A DNA stretch of 20,756 bases from Burkholderiales bacterium (lineage in GTDB: Bacteria > Pseudomonadota > Gammaproteobacteria > Burkholderiales > Burkholderiaceae), in assembly GCA_947371645.1 (NCBI GenBank), contig CANBQJ010000044.1:1-20756 (forward strand), written 5' to 3'. The position numbers and the translations under genes are program-made. The notes below the pieces were generated by a model that made no database searches, was not told the origin of the DNA, and was given only the letters and a program-made list of their open reading frames with translations. Every line of letters begins with the position of its first letter. Position 1 is the stretch's first letter. Below, one piece after another: positions 7,132 through 14,655 of this stretch.

Positions 7132-7140
7132 TCACCAGCT
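7110..7140 (-). terminator. Hairpin spanning the LysR stop codon
   Basis: AGCTGGTG (7110-7117) pairs perfectly with CACCAGCT (7133-7140) around a 15-nt loop. The stem includes the last codons and the stop of the minus-strand LysR gene. No clear T-tract follows, so it may stabilise the mRNA end rather than terminate on its own. Confidence 0.45.
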
Positions 7141-8052
7141 GCCGTCACGCGCCTGTGCTTCACGGTGCGGTGCAAAGTGTGCGTCCAGGTGGTCGACGAA
7201 GGCCCGCACCTTGGCCGACAGGTGCTGGCGTGCCGGGTAGACCGCATGGACGTCGGCGGCGGGCAAGTCCCAGTCGGGCAGCACCTGGCGCAGCCGGCCG
7301 GAGCGCAGGTAAGGCGCCACATGCCATTGAGACCGCACCAGCACGCCCAGGCCGCGCAGGGCCCAGCTCAGTGCCACCTCGCCATCGTTGGTGCTCACGC
7401 TGCCGCCCACCTTGACGGTGAGCTGCTGCCCGCCGTGGCGCAAGGCCCAGTTGCCATAGGCCCCTTCGGCCTCCCGGATGACGATGCACGCGTGCTGGCG
7501 CAGCTCGGCCGGTGCCTGAGGCGCACCGTGGCGGCGCAGGTAAGCGGGTGAGGCCACCAGCAGGCGTCGGTTGGACACCAGCTTGCGCGAGGTGATGCGT
7601 GCGTCGGGCACATCGCCAAAGCGGATGCACACGTCAAAGCTGCCGTCGTTGATGGGCGCGGGGCGGTCGGTGAGCTGCAGCTGCACCTCGACGTCGGGGT
7701 GCAGCGCCGCGAAGTCGGCGATGGCCGGCGCGATGAACTGGCGCCCGAAGCCGAAGGTGGCGTTGACGCGCAACAGGCCCTTGGGGCTGGCCTGGCCACC
7801 CGCCACGCGCGTTTCCAGTTCGGTGAGCTCCTCCAGAATCCGCCCGCCTTCTTCCAGGTAGAGCTCGCCTTCGTGCGTGAGCGTGGCCCGCCGGGTGGTG
7901 CGCTGCAGCAGGCGGATGCCCAGCCGTGCCTCCAGCGCGGCCAGCCGCCGGCTGACCGCAGCGGTGGACAAGCCCAGCTCCTGCGCGGCAGCCGACAAGG
8001 TGCCTGCCTGGGCCAGGGTCACGAAAAAGCTCAGGTCGGCCACGTGGTTCAT
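7132..8052 (-). CDS. LysR-type transcriptional regulator (facing TauE/SafE)
   Basis: This gene encodes 306 residues from the ATG at 8052. A GTG at 8064 would add four residues, but the ATG gives the usual short lead into the helix-turn-helix. The N-terminal DNA-binding domain is clear (FFVTLAQAGTLSAAAQELGL then STAAVSRRLAALEARLG, LLQRTTRRATLTHEG). It is followed by the linker helix and a periplasmic-binding-protein-like effector domain (LRVNATFGFGRQFIAPAIADF, the SDRP-like region replaced by DRPAPINDG, then ASPAYLRRHG). It belongs to the CrgA/DsdC-like branch by these motifs. It is divergent from the TauE/SafE gene with a dyad between them, so regulating that permease is the likely job; the effector cannot be predicted. 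Confidence 0.92.
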   Translation of the reverse strand: MNHVADLSFFVTLAQAGTLSAAAQELGLSTAAVSRRLAALEARLGIRLLQRTTRRATLTHEGELYLEEGGRILEELTELETRVAGGQASPKGLLRVNATFGFGRQFIAPAIADFAALHPDVEVQLQLTDRPAPINDGSFDVCIRFGDVPDARITSRKLVSNRRLLVASPAYLRRHGAPQAPAELRQHACIVIREAEGAYGNWALRHGGQQLTVKVGGSVSTNDGEVALSWALRGLGVLVRSQWHVAPYLRSGRLRQVLPDWDLPAADVHAVYPARQHLSAKVRAFVDHLDAHFAPHREAQARDGSW

Positions 8053-8064
8053 TGTTGCGCCCAC

Positions 8065-8081
8065 ATCAAAGATGGTTTGAT
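8065..8081. promoter_or_regulatory. Candidate LysR operator between LysR and TauE/SafE genes
   Basis: ATCAAA-GATGG-TTTGAT is a perfect inverted repeat with 6-bp arms and a 5-bp centre. It lies in the short divergent intergenic region, the usual place for a LysR-type site. It overlaps the alternative GTG start of the regulator, which supports the downstream ATG. Confidence 0.5.
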
Positions 8082-8108
8082 CGTAAAGCCATTCTCAAAT
8101 TCAACGCA

Positions 8109-8909
8109 ATGACTAAACTGCCACGCATGCCTGTGTGGATGTCACTGCCGTCGTCGCCCTTTGTGGGGGCCGATCCCGTTCTGGGGCTGCTCATGGGCCT
8201 GGTGCTGGGCGGCGTGGGCGGGGTGTTTGGCATCGGCGGCGGGCTGATGGCCATCCCCATGCTGGGCTGGTGCTTCGGCCTGGACCAGCAGCTGGCACAG
8301 GGCACCGCCCTGGTGATGGTCGCGCCCAATGTGCTGTTGGGTTTCTGGCGCTACAAGCAGCGCAACCCCATTGACCTGCGCTTGGCGGTGCTGCTGGGCC
8401 TGTCGGCTGCCGTGTCGGCCTACGCCACGGCGCGCCTGGCCACCCGCATCGACGCGCACAGCCTGCGCTCGGCCTTCGCCGTGTTCCTGATGGCGATGGC
8501 CACCCTGCTCCTCTGGGGCTTGCGACCGCAAGGTGCAGGCCGGCCCGAGCGGGCCTACCTGGGCCCACGCTGGATGGGCCTGCTGGGCCTGGGCAGCGGG
8601 GTGCTGTCCGGCCTGTTCACGGTGGGTGGCGGTGTGGTGGCCACACCCGTGCTCACGGGCCTGTTTGGTGTGCGCAAACTGACCACCGCCCAGGGCCTGT
8701 CCTTGGCCCTGGTGGCGCCGGGCACGCTCCTGGCCTTGCTGGCCTATGCCAGCGCGGGCAAGGTGAACTGGGGCCTGGGCCTGCCCATGGCGGCCGGTGG
8801 CCTGCTCAGCGTGTCCTGGGGCGTGGCGCTGGCGCACAGCCTGCCCGAGCAGCTGTTGCGCGTGCTGTTTTGCGCCATGCTGGCCGCCACGGCCTGGGCC
8901 ATGTTCTGA
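8109..8909 (+). CDS. TauE/SafE family anion permease
   Basis: This gene encodes 266 residues from ATG 8109; ATGs at 8127 and 8139 are also possible, and none has a clear ribosome site. The protein is a multi-helix membrane protein made of two related halves. Each half opens with the family's glycine motif: GGVFGIGGGLMAIPML in the first and SGLFTVGGGVVATPVL in the second. Length and topology fit TauE/SafE (about 250-270 residues, 8 or so helices). Family members move sulfite, sulfoacetate, taurine-derived or other organic anions across the cytoplasmic membrane, usually outward. The substrate here cannot be told from sequence. The divergent LysR regulator suggests induction by a metabolite. The gene converges on the acetyltransferase with only 15 bp between stops. 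Confidence 0.88.
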   Translation: MTKLPRMPVWMSLPSSPFVGADPVLGLLMGLVLGGVGGVFGIGGGLMAIPMLGWCFGLDQQLAQGTALVMVAPNVLLGFWRYKQRNPIDLRLAVLLGLSAAVSAYATARLATRIDAHSLRSAFAVFLMAMATLLLWGLRPQGAGRPERAYLGPRWMGLLGLGSGVLSGLFTVGGGVVATPVLTGLFGVRKLTTAQGLSLALVAPGTLLALLAYASAGKVNWGLGLPMAAGGLLSVSWGVALAHSLPEQLLRVLFCAMLAATAWAMF

Positions 8910-8924
8910 GCCTCATCCGCCGGG

Positions 8925-9416
8925 TCAGGCCTGCAGCACCTTCTGCCAGTAGCCCACGTCCAGCCACTGGTCGAACTTGCGGCCCACCTCGGTGAAGTGG
9001 CCCACCTGCACAAAGCCCAGGCGCTCGTGCAGGCCCACGCTCTCGGCATTGGGCAGGGCGATGCAGCCCAGCAGCACGTGGCAATCGGTCTGGCGCATGG
9101 CGTCGATGAGCGCGGCATACAGCGCCAGCCCGTGGCCCTGGCCCGTGCAGCCCTGGCGCACATAGACGGTGAGCTCCGCGGTGTGGCGGTAGGCGGCGCG
9201 TTGCTTCCACAGGTTGGCATAGGCATAGCCCACCACCTGGCCCTGGTCCTCGCAGACCAGCCAGGGGTAGCGCTGTGTGCAGTCGGCGATGCGTGCGGCC
9301 ATCTGCTGCGGGCTCAGTGCCTGCTCTTCAAAGGTGATGACCGTGTGGCGGATGTAGTGGTTGTAGATCTCGCAGATGGCGAGTTCGTCACCGCTGGCAA
9401 AGTCACGGATGCGCAT
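8925..9416 (-). CDS. GNAT N-acetyltransferase, phosphinothricin acetyltransferase-like
   Basis: This gene encodes 163 residues from ATG 9416; a TTG at 9428 would add four residues and looks less likely. It begins MRIRDFASGDELAICEIYNHYIRHTVITFEEQ, given here only as the family signature IYNHY with TFEEQ. The acetyl-CoA loop is QGCTGQGHGLALY at about residues 88-100, and the C-terminal VGRKFDQWLDVGYWQKVL is typical of the Pat/Bar subfamily. Such enzymes acetylate amino groups of small molecules such as phosphinothricin or methionine sulfoximine and related amino acids; the natural substrate here is unknown. The gene stands alone: it is convergent with the permease and divergent from the cysteine-rich protein. 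The 112-bp upstream gap contains a GCCTC/GAGGC inverted repeat (9442-9446, 9460-9464). Confidence 0.88.
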   Translation of the reverse strand: MRIRDFASGDELAICEIYNHYIRHTVITFEEQALSPQQMAARIADCTQRYPWLVCEDQGQVVGYAYANLWKQRAAYRHTAELTVYVRQGCTGQGHGLALYAALIDAMRQTDCHVLLGCIALPNAESVGLHERLGFVQVGHFTEVGRKFDQWLDVGYWQKVLQA

Positions 9417-9528
9417 GGGGTGTGTCAAGAAGTGTCACGACGCCTCTGCGCGCGGGCGTGAGGCATCAGGGAAATGCATACCCTCAGGCAGGGGCCTGTG
9501 AGCGGGCGTCTTCTGGCAGGATACCGGC

Positions 9529-10329
9529 ATGACCGTACGCACCACCACCACCTTGGCCCTCGCGCTGGCCTGTGCCACCGCCGCCCAGGCTGAAACCATC
9601 GCCACCAAGGCGGACTTCAAGCCCGACACCAACTTCGCCGCGCACGTGGCCAGTCCGGAGGTCAAGCAGAAATTGCTGGACATGGCCAGGCAATGGGACA
9701 AGGACCTCGGCATTGCCTGCAAAGAGGCCTACAAGCTGGACATGGCCAGGACCCAGGTGCTGGTGACCAACCCCATCGACACCCCGGAGCGTGGCAAGGC
9801 GCCCGTGGCGGGCATCTGGCAGTACCACTTCACGGTGGAGCGTTGCGGCAAGCCCAAGGTCTACAACGTCCTGGTGGGCGTGGACAACGACAAGGCGCTG
9901 CAGTACGCGCCCCTGGTGCCCGGTGACACGGCGGCCGAGCCCCGCATGGTGCGCGATGGCATCCGTGGTGTCGGCATGGTGACCATGAACGAGGTCAAGG
10001 CCAAGCAGGGCAAGGAATGCAAGGATTTCGCGGTGGCGGACACCAAGGTGACCACGCCCGCAGCACCCAGTGCCGATGGCAAGCCCACGCGCTCCGAAGA
10101 GCTCTGGACGGTGCGCTACTGCGGCGAAGAGCGCAAGGTGCCGATGTGCTTCCTGCCCCGTCCCAAGGGTGGGCTGAGCTTTGCGCCCATCAGCTGCGAA
10201 GAAGCCGACAAGCGGCTCAAGCAGCTGGCGGCGGCCGCAGCGGGTGCGTCCAAGCCCGTTGGGCCGGCGGCCTCGCAGGCGGCCTCACAGGTGGTGCCAC
10301 CCGCTTCAGCGCCCGTGGCCAAGCCCTGA
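9529..10329 (+). CDS. Secreted six-cysteine protein of unknown function
   Basis: This gene encodes 266 residues; the ATG at 9529 follows an AGGA site. Residues 1-21 are a signal peptide ending QA, with E22 the likely mature start. The mature protein has exactly six cysteines (64, 106, 164, 198, 207, 223), an even number suited to disulfides in the periplasm. There seems to be an internal duplication: CKEAYKLD...W98...C106G followed later by CKDFAVAD...W193...C198G. The C-terminal 35 residues are a low-complexity Ala/Pro/Ser/Gln tail. I do not recognise the family. It is a single gene between the divergent acetyltransferase and a convergent membrane-protein gene, so context does not help. An exported, disulfide-stabilised protein is all that can be supported. 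Confidence 0.82.
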   Translation: MTVRTTTTLALALACATAAQAETIATKADFKPDTNFAAHVASPEVKQKLLDMARQWDKDLGIACKEAYKLDMARTQVLVTNPIDTPERGKAPVAGIWQYHFTVERCGKPKVYNVLVGVDNDKALQYAPLVPGDTAAEPRMVRDGIRGVGMVTMNEVKAKQGKECKDFAVADTKVTTPAAPSADGKPTRSEELWTVRYCGEERKVPMCFLPRPKGGLSFAPISCEEADKRLKQLAAAAAGASKPVGPAASQAASQVVPPASAPVAKP

Positions 10330-10354
10330 GCCCTGAGCCAGCCCTGACGCTGTC

Positions 10355-10425
10355 AGCGGGGTTTCCCGCTCAGCGCCAGGCCGGCGACGCAGACGCCGGC
10401 GCCATCGGCCAGGGGCAGGCCCCTG
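10355..10425. terminator. Three consecutive hairpins between convergent genes
   Basis: Three stem-loops fill the gap between two converging stops: AGCGGG (10355-10360) with CCCGCT (10365-10370); GCCGGCG (10380-10386) with CGCCGGC (10394-10400); CAGGGGC (10410-10416) with GCCCCTG (10419-10425). The last abuts the minus-strand stop at 10427. A bidirectional termination region is likely, although T-tracts are missing. Confidence 0.55.
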
Positions 10426-10426
10426 C

Positions 10427-10885
10427 TCAAGCGCTGGGCAGCGTCACGATGGCCGAAGCGATGCCGCTGACCACGGTGCCCACCGTCATCACCTTGAAGG
10501 CGTTGACGCTGAAGAAGTACTTGTGCTTCCAGCCGCTGTGGCCAGCGCCGATGTAGCTGGACAGCAGGTCTGCGCCGCCCTTGAAGAAGACCCAGTACAC
10601 CATGGCGGCCCACAGCAGCACCTGCCAGGCCAGCGCCAGCTGACGTTGCGGCTGGGGCCAGGTCAGGAAATTGGGGTTGCCGGCGTTCACGGCGCTGAGT
10701 TGCAGGCCCCAGAACACCAGCATGGCCGAGAACACCACCACGGCCATCACCCCGGCGAAGGTGTTGGCCTGGCGCGGCGTGAACAGGCCCTCGCTGGCCT
10801 GCTTGCGCAAGCGCAGCCAGATGAACAGGCTGTTGACCCCTCCGCACCACAAACCGCAGAGCAACCAGAAATGCTGCTGGAACAC
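10427..10885 (-). CDS. Small integral membrane protein, four predicted helices
   Basis: This gene encodes 152 residues. The GTG start at 10885 is fixed by an excellent AAGGAG site 6 nt upstream. Four hydrophobic segments are visible: about residues 4-24 (FWLLCGLWCGGVNSLFIWL), 43-64 (TFAGVMAVVVFSAMLVFWGL), 82-103 (LALAWQVLLWAAMVYWVFF) and 130-148 (AFKVMTVGTVVSGIASAIV). A basic loop (RLRKQASEGLFTPRQ) follows the first helix, and KHKYF precedes the last. I do not recognise a named family and see no transport or enzyme motif. It lies 84 bp downstream of the minus-strand LysR gene and may be co-transcribed or have its own promoter. The coding call is strong because of the site, composition and length; the function is unknown. 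Confidence 0.8.
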   Translation of the reverse strand: MFQQHFWLLCGLWCGGVNSLFIWLRLRKQASEGLFTPRQANTFAGVMAVVVFSAMLVFWGLQLSAVNAGNPNFLTWPQPQRQLALAWQVLLWAAMVYWVFFKGGADLLSSYIGAGHSGWKHKYFFSVNAFKVMTVGTVVSGIASAIVTLPSA

Positions 10886-10962
10886 GTATGACTCCTTGTC
10901 GACCGGTGAGGGATCATGCCAGCCGCCAGCCGCCTTGCACCACGGTGGATGCGCGCGGTTGT

Positions 10963-10977
10963 GGGGCTTTCAGCCCC
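10963..10977 (-). terminator. Short hairpin at the LysR stop codon
   Basis: GGGGCT (10963-10968) pairs with AGCCCC (10972-10977) over a 3-nt loop and overlaps the stop of the minus-strand LysR gene. The small size and lack of a T-tract make it a weak terminator candidate. Confidence 0.35.
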
Positions 10978-11881
10978 CCGCAAACAAGGTGGCCACCCAG
11001 TCCATGAAGGCCTGGACGCGCTTGGGCAGGTGCCGCCGGTGGGGGTAGAGCAGGGTGATGGGCATGGGCGGCGCGCGGTGCGCGGGCAGCACGTCCACCA
11101 GCTGGCCGGCGGCGATCAGGGCCCGTGCGCTGGCTTGCGGGATCTGGATGAGGCCCAGGCCGGCCTTGCAGGCCGCCAGGTAGGCCTCGCTGTTGTTGAC
11201 GGTGATCACGCCTTTCATGCTCACGGTGTGCACCCCGCCCGTGGTGACGTCCACATGCTCGAAGCCGTCGGGCCGCTGGCCCAGGTTGGGCTGGTAGTGC
11301 ACCAGCAGGTGCTGCGCCAGGTCGGCCAGGGTGAGGGGCTCGCCGTGGGTGGCGAGGTAGCCGGGGCTGGCCACATTGGCCATCTCGTATTGCCCCAGGG
11401 GGCGGGCGATCAGCTGGTCGGCGTGGACGCTGCCCACGCGCAGCACGCAGTCGTAGCCTTCGCGCACCGGGTCCACCCGGCGGTCGGTGCTGCCCAGCTC
11501 CAGCTGGATGCCGGGGTGCAGGGCCAGGAACTCGGGCAGGCGGGGCAGCACCTGCTGGTGCGCCATGCCCAGCGGCATGTCCACGCGCAGGCGGCCGGTG
11601 AGCTGGGTGGGCTGGGCCTGGAAGAGGCTGCCCAGCTCGTCGAGGTCGGCCAGCACGTCTTCGCAGCGCTCGGCAAAGGCCTGGCCGTCCGGCGTGAGCT
11701 GCACGCGGCGGGTGGTGCGCTGCAGCAGGCGCGTGCCCAGGCGGGCCTCCAGCCGCTGCACGGCGGTGGACACGGTGGCGCGCGGCAGGCCCAGCTGCTG
11801 GGCGGCCTCGGTGAAGCTGGCCAGCCGGGCCACGTGCAGGAAGGTGCGCAGGTCTTCGGGGGGCAGGGCGGGGCTGGGCAT
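10970..11881 (-). CDS. LysR-type transcriptional regulator (facing the SDR gene)
   Basis: This gene encodes 303 residues from ATG 11881. The frame is open upstream, but those codons have a random composition and cross the promoter. The helix-turn-helix is clear (FLHVARLASFTEAAQQLGLP, RATVSTAVQRLEARLG, LLQRTTRRVQLTPDG). The effector domain follows with LRVDMPLGMAHQQVLPRLPEF and the STDRRVDPVREGYDCVLRVG segment typical of many proteobacterial LysR proteins of unknown ligand. It is divergent from a short-chain dehydrogenase, a very common pairing in which the regulator controls the neighbour. A TTGA/TCAA dyad lies in the shared promoter. The target assignment is inferred; the family is certain. 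Confidence 0.92.
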   Translation of the reverse strand: MPSPALPPEDLRTFLHVARLASFTEAAQQLGLPRATVSTAVQRLEARLGTRLLQRTTRRVQLTPDGQAFAERCEDVLADLDELGSLFQAQPTQLTGRLRVDMPLGMAHQQVLPRLPEFLALHPGIQLELGSTDRRVDPVREGYDCVLRVGSVHADQLIARPLGQYEMANVASPGYLATHGEPLTLADLAQHLLVHYQPNLGQRPDGFEHVDVTTGGVHTVSMKGVITVNNSEAYLAACKAGLGLIQIPQASARALIAAGQLVDVLPAHRAPPMPITLLYPHRRHLPKRVQAFMDWVATLFAGG

Positions 11882-11914
11882 GGTGACAGTCTGGGGTTTG
11901 ATTGGTCGGTTAAG

Positions 11915-11932
11915 TTGAATAGTCTTGCTCAA
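11915..11932. promoter_or_regulatory. Weak candidate LysR operator between LysR and SDR genes
   Basis: TTGA (11915-11918) and TCAA (11929-11932) form an inverted repeat with a 10-bp centre, inside the only AT-rich part of the 172-bp divergent region (about 11890-11980). Arms of 4 bp are short, so this is tentative. Confidence 0.3.
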
Positions 11933-12053
11933 TATGGCCCATTTATCCGGTGGCGGCAATTCAATACAGTGCATCCATCGCCGGCGCCCCTGGGCACCAC
12001 CGTCATCAGGCGCGCACCCAGAGCCGGCCTCACCCCCACGGAGCACACCCACC

Positions 12054-12845
12054 ATGACCGTCACTTCCACTGCCTACACCCCAGCTGCCCCCGCCGCTCA
12101 AGTCGTCCTCATCACCGGCGGCAGCCGCGGCCTGGGTCGCGCCAGCGTGCTGAACCTGGCCCGCGCCGGCTGGGACGTGGTCTTCACCTACCGCAGCCAG
12201 CAGGCAGAAGCCCAGGCTGTGGTGGCCGAGGTCGAGGCCCTGGGCCGCCGCGCCGCCGCCATGCAGCTGGACACCAGCGACACCGCCGGCTTCGCCCCCT
12301 TCGTGGCCGCGCTGAAAGCCTTGATGGACACCTGGGGCCGCAGCCAGATCGACGCCCTCGTCAACAACGCCGGCTTTGGCGTGCACGCCAGCTTTGCCGA
12401 GACCACCGAAGCGCAGTTCGACGCGCTCATGAACGTGCACTTCAAAGGTGTGTTTTTCCTGACCCAGGCCCTGCTGCCGCACATCGCGGACGGCGGCCGC
12501 ATCCTCAACGTGTCCAGCGGGCTGGCGCGCTTCAGCCTGCCCGGCTACGCGGCCTACGCGGCCATGAAGGGCGCCATCGAGGTGCTCGGGCGCTACCAGG
12601 CCAAGGAGCTGGGCGCGCGCGGCATCCGCGTCAACACCCTGGCGCCCGGTGCCGTCGAGACCGACTTCGGTGGCGGCGCCGTGCGCGACAACGCCCAGCT
12701 CAACGCCTTCGTGGCCTCGCAGACGGCGCTGGGCCGCGCGGGCCTGCCCGATGACATCGGCGGGGCGGTGGTGGCCTTGCTCTCAGACCAGGCGGGCTGG
12801 GTGACGGGGCAGCGCATCGAGGTCTCGGGTGGCATGTTCGCCTGA
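12054..12845 (+). CDS. Short-chain dehydrogenase/reductase (SDR)
   Basis: This gene encodes 263 residues from ATG 12054; an upstream in-frame extension crosses the promoter and is rejected. All classical SDR elements are present: the nucleotide-binding TGGSRGLG at 21-28, D73 in the LDTSD segment, NNAG at 104-107, the catalytic Ser in NVSSG (154-155), Tyr168 and Lys172 in YAAMK, then LAPGAVETDF (PG motif) and a C-terminal GQRIEVSGGMFA. R47 after the second beta strand (FTYRS) suggests NADPH preference. It would reduce or oxidise a carbonyl/alcohol in the cytoplasm; the FabG-like overall pattern does not give the substrate. It is paired with the divergent LysR regulator and converges on fumC with 16 bp between stops. 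Confidence 0.93.
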   Translation: MTVTSTAYTPAAPAAQVVLITGGSRGLGRASVLNLARAGWDVVFTYRSQQAEAQAVVAEVEALGRRAAAMQLDTSDTAGFAPFVAALKALMDTWGRSQIDALVNNAGFGVHASFAETTEAQFDALMNVHFKGVFFLTQALLPHIADGGRILNVSSGLARFSLPGYAAYAAMKGAIEVLGRYQAKELGARGIRVNTLAPGAVETDFGGGAVRDNAQLNAFVASQTALGRAGLPDDIGGAVVALLSDQAGWVTGQRIEVSGGMFA

Positions 12846-12861
12846 TGCCTGGTGGTGACGC

Positions 12862-14283
12862 TCAGATCGTCATCCAGGCGTCGAACTGCTCGGCGCTCAG
12901 GCTGCCCAGCGCCACGGCGGCTTCGCGCAGGCTCAGGTTGTGGGCCAGGGCGTGGTGGGCGATGGCGGCGGCGCGGTCGTGGCCAATGTGGGGCACCAGC
13001 ACCGTCACCCGCATCAGGGAGCGGTGCAGCAGCTCGTCGATGCGGGCCAGGTCAGGCTGCATGCCTTGCACGCAGTGCTGGTCGAAACTGGCCATGGCGT
13101 CGGTCAGCAGGTTCAGGCTGTGCAGGAGGTTGTGGGCGATCAGCGGCTTGTAGACGTTGAGCTCGAACTGGCCCAGCGCACCGCCCACCGTCACCGCCAC
13201 GTCGTTGCCCATCACCTGGGCGCAGACCATGGTCAGTGCTTCGCACTGGGTGGGGTTGACCTTGCCCGGCATGATGGAGCTGCCCGGCTCGTTGTCGGGC
13301 AGGTGCAGCTCGCCCAGGCCGCAGCGCGGGCCGGAGGCCAGCCAGCGCACGTCGTTGGCGATCTTCATCAGCGCCACGGCCAGGGTCTTGAGCGCGCCAT
13401 GTGCGTGGACCAGGGCATCGTGGGCCGCCATGGCCGCATAGCGGTTCGGGGCGCAGCGCAGCGGCAGGCCTGTGTCGCTGGCCAGCCGGGCCGCCACCAG
13501 ATCGCCAAAGCGCGGGTCGGTGTTGAGGCCATTGCCCACGGCCGTGCCGCCAATGGCCAGTTCATGCACCGCGGCCAGCGTGCCGGAGATGGCCAGTTCG
13601 GCGTGGTCCAGCTGTGCCACCCAGCCCGACATTTCCTGCCCCAGCGTCAGGGGCGTGGCGTCTTGCAGGTGGGTGCGGCCGATCTTGACGATGTGCATGG
13701 TGGCCGCGGACTGCGCCGCCAGCGTGGCCCGCAGCGCGCGCAGTGCAGGCAGCAGCGCGTGGTGGACATGCGTGGCCACGGCCAGGTGCATGGCCGTGGG
13801 GAAGACGTCGTTGGACGACTGCCCCAGGTTGACGTGGTCGTGCGGGTCCACACAGCGGGCATCGCCCCGGCCTGCGCCCAGCAACTCCGAGGCGCGGTTG
13901 GCCAGCACTTCGTTCACGTTCATGTGCGTTTGTGTGCCCGAGCCCGTCTGCCACACCGACAGCGGAAAGGCCTCGTCGTGCTGGCGGGCCAGGACCTCTT
14001 GGGCCGCCTGCACGATCGCGCCCGCGCGCCGCAGGTCCAGCAGGTCGAGCTCGGCGTTGACCAGCGCGGCCACCCGCTTGACCTGGGCCAGCGCCAGGAT
14101 CAGGGCCATGGGCATGCGGTCGTTGGCGATGCGGAAGAACTGCAGCGAGCGCTGGGTCTGCGCGCCCCACAGGGCCTGCGCGGGCACGGCCACGTCGCCC
14201 AGCGTGTCGCGCTCGGTGCGCGTGGCGGCGAGCCCGTCGCCCGGCGGCACGGCAGCAGGCGGGGGCACCGTCAAGGTCGACAT
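12862..14283 (-). CDS. fumC: Class II fumarate hydratase (fumarase C)
   Basis: This gene encodes 473 residues. It catalyses the reversible hydration of fumarate to malate in the TCA cycle, as a cytoplasmic tetramer that needs no iron-sulfur cluster. Signatures are in order: [14 protein letters not shown] (113-126), [12 protein letters not shown] (155-166), [14 protein letters not shown] with the catalytic His205, and the [15 protein letters not shown] loop (334-348) with the catalytic Ser. The C-terminal [21 protein letters not shown] matches fumarases rather than aspartases. About 20 extra residues precede the usual TRTERDTLG start. Relative to E. coli FumC, the allosteric B-site segment reads VDPHDHVN instead of VHPNDDVN. 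The ATG has no visible ribosome site and overlaps the end of a small upstream ORF by 13 bp, so coupled translation is likely. Confidence 0.92.
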   Translation of the reverse strand: MSTLTVPPPAAVPPGDGLAATRTERDTLGDVAVPAQALWGAQTQRSLQFFRIANDRMPMALILALAQVKRVAALVNAELDLLDLRRAGAIVQAAQEVLARQHDEAFPLSVWQTGSGTQTHMNVNEVLANRASELLGAGRGDARCVDPHDHVNLGQSSNDVFPTAMHLAVATHVHHALLPALRALRATLAAQSAATMHIVKIGRTHLQDATPLTLGQEMSGWVAQLDHAELAISGTLAAVHELAIGGTAVGNGLNTDPRFGDLVAARLASDTGLPLRCAPNRYAAMAAHDALVHAHGALKTLAVALMKIANDVRWLASGPRCGLGELHLPDNEPGSSIMPGKVNPTQCEALTMVCAQVMGNDVAVTVGGALGQFELNVYKPLIAHNLLHSLNLLTDAMASFDQHCVQGMQPDLARIDELLHRSLMRVTVLVPHIGHDRAAAIAHHALAHNLSLREAAVALGSLSAEQFDAWMTI

Positions 14284-14501
14284 GGCAGTGCGCGCAAGCG
14301 GCGAGGGGCCGACACGGAGCAGGCGCCACCTGCCTGCTCGGCCTGCAGGATGTGCGCGGACGCACCTTGCAGGCCTGGCCCGTCGGCGCCGGCGGTGCCC
14401 GCGCCGTCCGGGGTGAGGTCAATGGGCGCACCTGAGCCAGCGGTGACGTTGAGCACACCGTACAGGATCCACTCGGGTTGCTTTCTGGTGGTGCGGCTCA
14501 T
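14271..14501 (-). CDS. Small ORF overlapping the fumC start
   Basis: This ORF would encode 76 residues from ATG 14501, which has a strong AGAGGAAG ribosome site 3-5 nt upstream. It runs into fumC and stops at 14271-14273, 13 bp inside it. The first half ([20 protein letters not shown]) has normal protein-like composition; the second half is Gly/Ala/Arg-rich and less convincing. I do not recognise a family. The good ribosome site, together with the absence of one for fumC, argues that it is translated and feeds ribosomes to fumC. It could alternatively be only a leader whose protein product has no function. Confidence 0.5.
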   Translation of the reverse strand: MSRTTRKQPEWILYGVLNVTAGSGAPIDLTPDGAGTAGADGPGLQGASAHILQAEQAGGACSVSAPRRLRALPCRP

Positions 14502-14655
14502 GGCTTCCTCTGCTGGTGCGGGGCGGCACAGGCCCCGGTGCGGTGCCTGGCGCTGAACCACGGTGCGCGCTTGGGCGCCGCCTGTCAATGCCATGCGTCG
14601 CCACGCGGCGTGCGATCATGGCCTGCACCCGTGGCCCCCAGGCGTTTCTTGATCC

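Noticed and set aside
11882..12070. An N-terminal extension of the second LysR protein
   Set aside because: It would cross the AT-rich divergent promoter, and the usual LysR N-terminus begins at the ATG at 11881.
13919..13930. THMN in place of the TNMN/SNMN of E. coli-type fumarase as a defect
   Set aside because: I recall the same substitution in other betaproteobacterial FumC proteins, and the remaining active-site residues are intact.
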